Source: CAVVNN01 sp963838035
Lineage (GTDB): Bacteria; Actinomycetota; Thermoleophilia; Solirubrobacterales; 70-9
Reading direction: 5' to 3'
DNA: 64,000 nucleotides
NCBI GenBank assembly: GCA_963838035.1
Contig: CAWIPM010000002.1
Location: 620,001 to 684,000, forward strand
The notes beneath the pieces are model-generated. The model did not search any database. It saw nothing but the letters and a program-made list of their open reading frames with translations, and had not been told where the DNA came from. Numbering within the stretch: the stretch's first letter is position 1; the number at the start of each line of letters is the position of its first letter. Of the stretch, positions 61,960-64,000 are shown one piece after another. A program made the position numbers and the translations under genes.

Positions 61960-62691
61960 TCAACCCTCGGTCAGCGTCGCGGTATAGAGCAGGCGCGCCG
62001 TGGAGTAGCGACAGCCATAGACGGCGCGCTTGCCGATTTTGGTCTGGGGCTGGCCCTGGCGGACATCGGTCGTGTTGGTGCACTTGCCGGGCGCGCGGCT
62101 GGCGCGCCAGATGTTGCTGGAGGAGAGGTTCTGGGAGAAGGCGGGGGCCCAGGTCGGAACTGTGAGGGCGACGATGTCGCCCTTTTCGACCTTCAGAGAG
62201 GCGCCGAACTTGACGGTCTGGCCCAGATAGGGGCTGAGCACGCGGATCGATCCCTGGCTGCGCAGGCTGTAGCGCGGCGGGTTGGTTCCGGGGGTGCGCC
62301 GCAGGATCGACAGTCTCGCCTCGGGCGGGGTGCCGAAGAAGCCGTTGAAGAAGGAGCGCTGCTTGTTGGTCGGCTGGGCGAGGGTCAGGGTCCAAGCCGT
62401 GATCTTGCCGCTTTTAGGGACGCTGAACGGCAGCCTGGTCTGGCCGTTGTTGAGCTGGAAGCCGGTGACGCTGCCAACCGCCTGGCAGGGAAGCCCGGGA
62501 CAGGAGGGGTCCGGCGTGGTCGCGGTCTGCCCGAGGACGACCGTGGTGCGCGCCGTCGTCGTCGCACCGGCGCTTGCCACAATGGCGACGAGGGCCGCTA
62601 GACAGCCGGCCGCCAGCGTCGCCACCGCCAGCCGACCGCGCCTCCGGGCGGGATTGGCGGCGGGGTGCGCCTCGTGCGAAGACCTCGACAT
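61960..62691 (-). CDS. Secreted protein of unknown function
   Basis: 243 residues from ATG 62691. A basic n-region (HPAANPARRRGR) and hydrophobic core (LAVATLAAGCLAALVAIVAS) form a Sec signal peptide or an uncleaved anchor. The mature part is rich in strands: SVTGFQLNNGQTRLPFSVPK, KITAWTLTLAQPTNKQRSFF, LSPYLGQTVKFGASLKVEKG, DIVALTVPTWAPAF, and has four cysteines (PSCPGLPCQ, GKCTN, YGCRYS) that could form two disulfides. The arrangement looks like a beta-sandwich domain, but I recognise no family. Transcribed alone. Confidence 0.75.
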   Translation of the reverse strand: MSRSSHEAHPAANPARRRGRLAVATLAAGCLAALVAIVASAGATTTARTTVVLGQTATTPDPSCPGLPCQAVGSVTGFQLNNGQTRLPFSVPKSGKITAWTLTLAQPTNKQRSFFNGFFGTPPEARLSILRRTPGTNPPRYSLRSQGSIRVLSPYLGQTVKFGASLKVEKGDIVALTVPTWAPAFSQNLSSSNIWRASRAPGKCTNTTDVRQGQPQTKIGKRAVYGCRYSTARLLYTATLTEG

Positions 62692-62768
62692 ACCCTTGCT
62701 CCTCTCCTAGATATCCAGCCTGAGCAGGGCAGATTAGCCGCAATCGCGGCAGAAGCCGCGTCGTCTGC

Positions 62769-63275
62769 TCAGTGGGTGCTGCGCGCGTAGTTGAGCGCAA
62801 CTGCGTAGTGAACCCGGCCCGAGCCGTTGAACCCGAGCGCCAGGCGGGCGCCGTTGGTGAGGTCCCAGGCGTTGCCCGTGGTGTAGGGCCCGCGGTCGAT
62901 GACCTCGGTGACCAGGTAGTGGCCGTGGTAGGAGAATTTGACCGTCGCTCCGCAGGGCAGGCTCCGATGGGCGACGCCGATCGTGCTCGGGCGGAGGATC
63001 TGTCCACATGCCGTCTGGTGGCCGTAGAACCCGGGGCCATACCAGGTTGCGCCGGCACTCCGCATCGGGCTGAACGCGAACCCCTGCCCGGCGCCTCCGT
63101 AGGCGACGCTGGAGGCTCCTCCGGGAGAGGCCTGGGCCGACGTCGCGCCGGCGGCGAGGAGGGCGACCGCGATCAGCAGCGCTGCCCAGCGTGCGCTTCC
63201 GTGCCGGCGCCCGCCGGCCCCGTGCTCGATTCGGATGTTGTCTTGCCGCCCACGGCGGCGCTCGCCTGTCTGCAT
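62769..63275 (-). CDS. RlpA-like double-psi beta-barrel secreted protein
   Basis: 168 residues from ATG 63275, the start with the better ribosome site (GGAAAGAG); ATG 63287 gives four more residues. The signal-like segment ARWAALLIAVALLAAGATSA is followed by a DPBB domain: GATWYGPGFYGHQTACGQIL, STIGVAHRSLPCGATVKFSY, VTEVIDRGPYTTGNAWDLTN and ARLALGFNGSGRVHYAVAL. The conserved Asp of the DRGP motif and two cysteines are present. RlpA-type proteins cleave naked glycan strands of peptidoglycan or bind them. A c-di-AMP riboswitch directly upstream matches the known control of wall-remodelling genes in actinobacteria. Confidence 0.87.
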   Translation of the reverse strand: MQTGERRRGRQDNIRIEHGAGGRRHGSARWAALLIAVALLAAGATSAQASPGGASSVAYGGAGQGFAFSPMRSAGATWYGPGFYGHQTACGQILRPSTIGVAHRSLPCGATVKFSYHGHYLVTEVIDRGPYTTGNAWDLTNGARLALGFNGSGRVHYAVALNYARSTH

Positions 63276-63288
63276 ATCTCTTTCCATG

Positions 63289-63428
63289 CGCTTGCGGGGT
63301 TAGCTGACGGGCTCGCGCTGAAAGAGCTGCGCTACGCGGCAGATGCCGGCGATTCGCCCCAACCAATGGGTCCCCCGCTCTCCGCGGTATGTAGGCGGAG
63401 ATTCAGCGGAAGTTGGCGGCAGGTTAGC
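63289..63428 (-). promoter_or_regulatory. Cyclic di-AMP riboswitch (ydaO-yuaA type)
   Basis: On the minus strand the core reads AGCGGGGGACCCATTGGTT, then GGGGCGAATCGCCGGC, and 3' the hallmark CCGTCAGCTAACCCCGCAAGC just before the RlpA-like start. These are the conserved blocks of the ydaO motif, which binds c-di-AMP and generally turns expression off when the ligand is high. Borders are estimated. The 3' end lies 13 nt from the chosen ATG, so it may act on translation or by overlapping the ribosome site. Confidence 0.87.
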
Positions 63429-63536
63429 AAAGACTAAGACAGAATTATGTGAACAGGTTGTAGCCCGCTTCTGCATGCCGATGCATCGACCCCGGCGCCG
63501 GGTCCGTCCAGCCCTGCATGGGAGCGCCCGGGCATA

Positions 63537-63562
63537 GGAGAGGCCCCTTTCGGGGCCTCTCC
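63537..63562 (-). terminator. Hairpin downstream of rnpB
   Basis: Perfect 11-bp stem with GAAA tetraloop on the minus strand: GGAGAGGCCCC, GAAA, GGGGCCTCTCC. Starts 4 nt after the rnpB 3' end; no U-run. Likely terminator or 3' processing barrier for RNase P RNA. Confidence 0.75.
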
Positions 63563-63565
63563 CTT

Positions 63566-63933
63566 AGCGGGCCTGTAAGCCGGATCCTGTCTCGAGCGGC
63601 CATCTGTCTCTCCGTGGCCGGAGCCTCGGAGGGGCCGTCAGCTGACGGCCCTGCGGCCTACCTGGACCTCGCCGGGCAGGGTCGACGGTCCTGCTTGGCC
63701 TTGCACCGGGCGGGGTTTGCCTGGCCGTCGCGTCACCGCGACGCCGGTGCGCTCTTACCGCACCATTTCACCTTTGCCTGTACGCGACTCACGTGTGGCC
63801 GCGCCATCGGCCGTGTGTTTCTGTGGCACTGTCCCGCGGGTTTCCCCGGGTGGGCGTTACCCACCGCCTCGCCCTCTGGTGTCCGGACTTTCCTCGAGGG
63901 GTTTTCTCTCCCCCCGCGGTCGCTCGGCCCGCT
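63566..63933 (-). ncRNA. rnpB: RNase P RNA, bacterial class A
   Basis: Catalytic RNA that trims the 5' leader of tRNA precursors. On the minus strand the conserved blocks are present in order: GAGGAAAGTCCGGACACC near the 5' end, then GGGTAACGCCCACCCGG, GGGAAACCCGCGGGACAGTG, CCACAGAAACA, GGTGAAATGGTGCGGTAAG (P4/J region) and AGACAGGATCCGGCTTAC at the 3' end. The outer helix P1 pairs AGCGGGCC (63933-63926) with GGCCCGCT (63573-63566), which sets the ends at about 368 nt. A good -10 box sits directly upstream. Confidence 0.96.
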
Positions 63934-63938
63934 TCACG

Positions 63939-63967
63939 ATAGTAGCCCTTCGGAGACCCGCTGCAAA
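63939..63967 (-). promoter_or_regulatory. Promoter of rnpB
   Basis: On the minus strand TTTGCA (63967-63962), a 17-nt spacer and TACTAT (63944-63939) place the start point at the P1 helix of rnpB near 63933. Confidence 0.7.
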
Positions 63968-64000
63968 CCGGCGGTTCAGACCTTGCGGAAGACGCCTACG

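Overview
The window is high-GC DNA (very G/C-rich third codon positions, many GTG/TTG starts). Its gene content fits an actinobacterium: GTP-dependent PEP carboxykinase, a GSI-alpha glutamine synthetase, a c-di-AMP riboswitch in front of an RlpA-like wall protein, bacterial class A RNase P RNA and large beta-oxidation operons. My best guess is Thermoleophilia/Solirubrobacterales; this is inference from gene content, not a phylogenetic result.

Layout. (1) 0.3-18.5 kb: an exopolysaccharide/cell-surface glycan locus. A minus-strand operon (12.98 to 5.3 kb) encodes a Wzz/BY-kinase, a Wzy-like polymerase and four glycosyltransferases. A plus-strand operon (13.1-17.3 kb) encodes an AsnB-type amidotransferase and two glycosyltransferases. 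Further glycosyltransferases, a hexapeptide acyltransferase and a methyltransferase lie around them. The priming sugar-phosphate transferase is at 26.5-28.0 kb. (2) 18.5-26.4 kb: a lasso-peptide (RiPP) biosynthetic cluster sits inside the glycan locus. It has an ABC exporter, an HPr-kinase-like protein, B2 protease, C cyclase, a 56-aa precursor, a hairpin attenuator, the B1/RRE protein and a LuxR-type regulator with a degenerate receiver, plus a divergent second HPr-kinase-like protein and a methyltransferase. (3) 28.4-38.7 kb: an accessory stretch with five toxin-antitoxin loci (two Phd/PIN, one HicA-like with a Phd/HicB-like partner, one FitAB, one HipBA). It also carries a DUF4143 ATPase behind three tandem 23-bp repeats and a duplicated cassette of an ECF sigma factor divergent from a small ribbon-helix-helix-like protein. 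(4) 38.7-63.9 kb: conserved housekeeping genes. These are PabB/PabC (folate), malyl-CoA-lyase-like enzyme, PEP carboxykinase, succinate/malate-CoA ligase with a small ferredoxin, a six-gene acyl-CoA degradation operon (thiolase, FabG, MaoC, two acyl-CoA dehydrogenases, CoA ligase), a class III aminotransferase, a GGDEF-EAL protein, a YyaL-type protein, GlnA, an AhpD-like protein, secreted proteins and rnpB.

How it works together. The glycan genes suggest Wzx/Wzy/BY-kinase-type polymer assembly; I do not see a flippase here. The lasso cluster is self-contained: precursor, recognition, leader cleavage, cyclisation, export and one or two possible kinase tailoring enzymes. The predicted core is unusually long, about 31 residues, with Gly1, Asp8 and two cysteines.

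Caution. Nearly every long gene between 0.3 and 28 kb, and one at 30.2 kb, is interrupted by single-base frameshifts, several in homopolymers, while 30.6-63.5 kb reads cleanly. Many of these breaks are probably sequence errors rather than pseudogenes. Such genes are given as one span and flagged.
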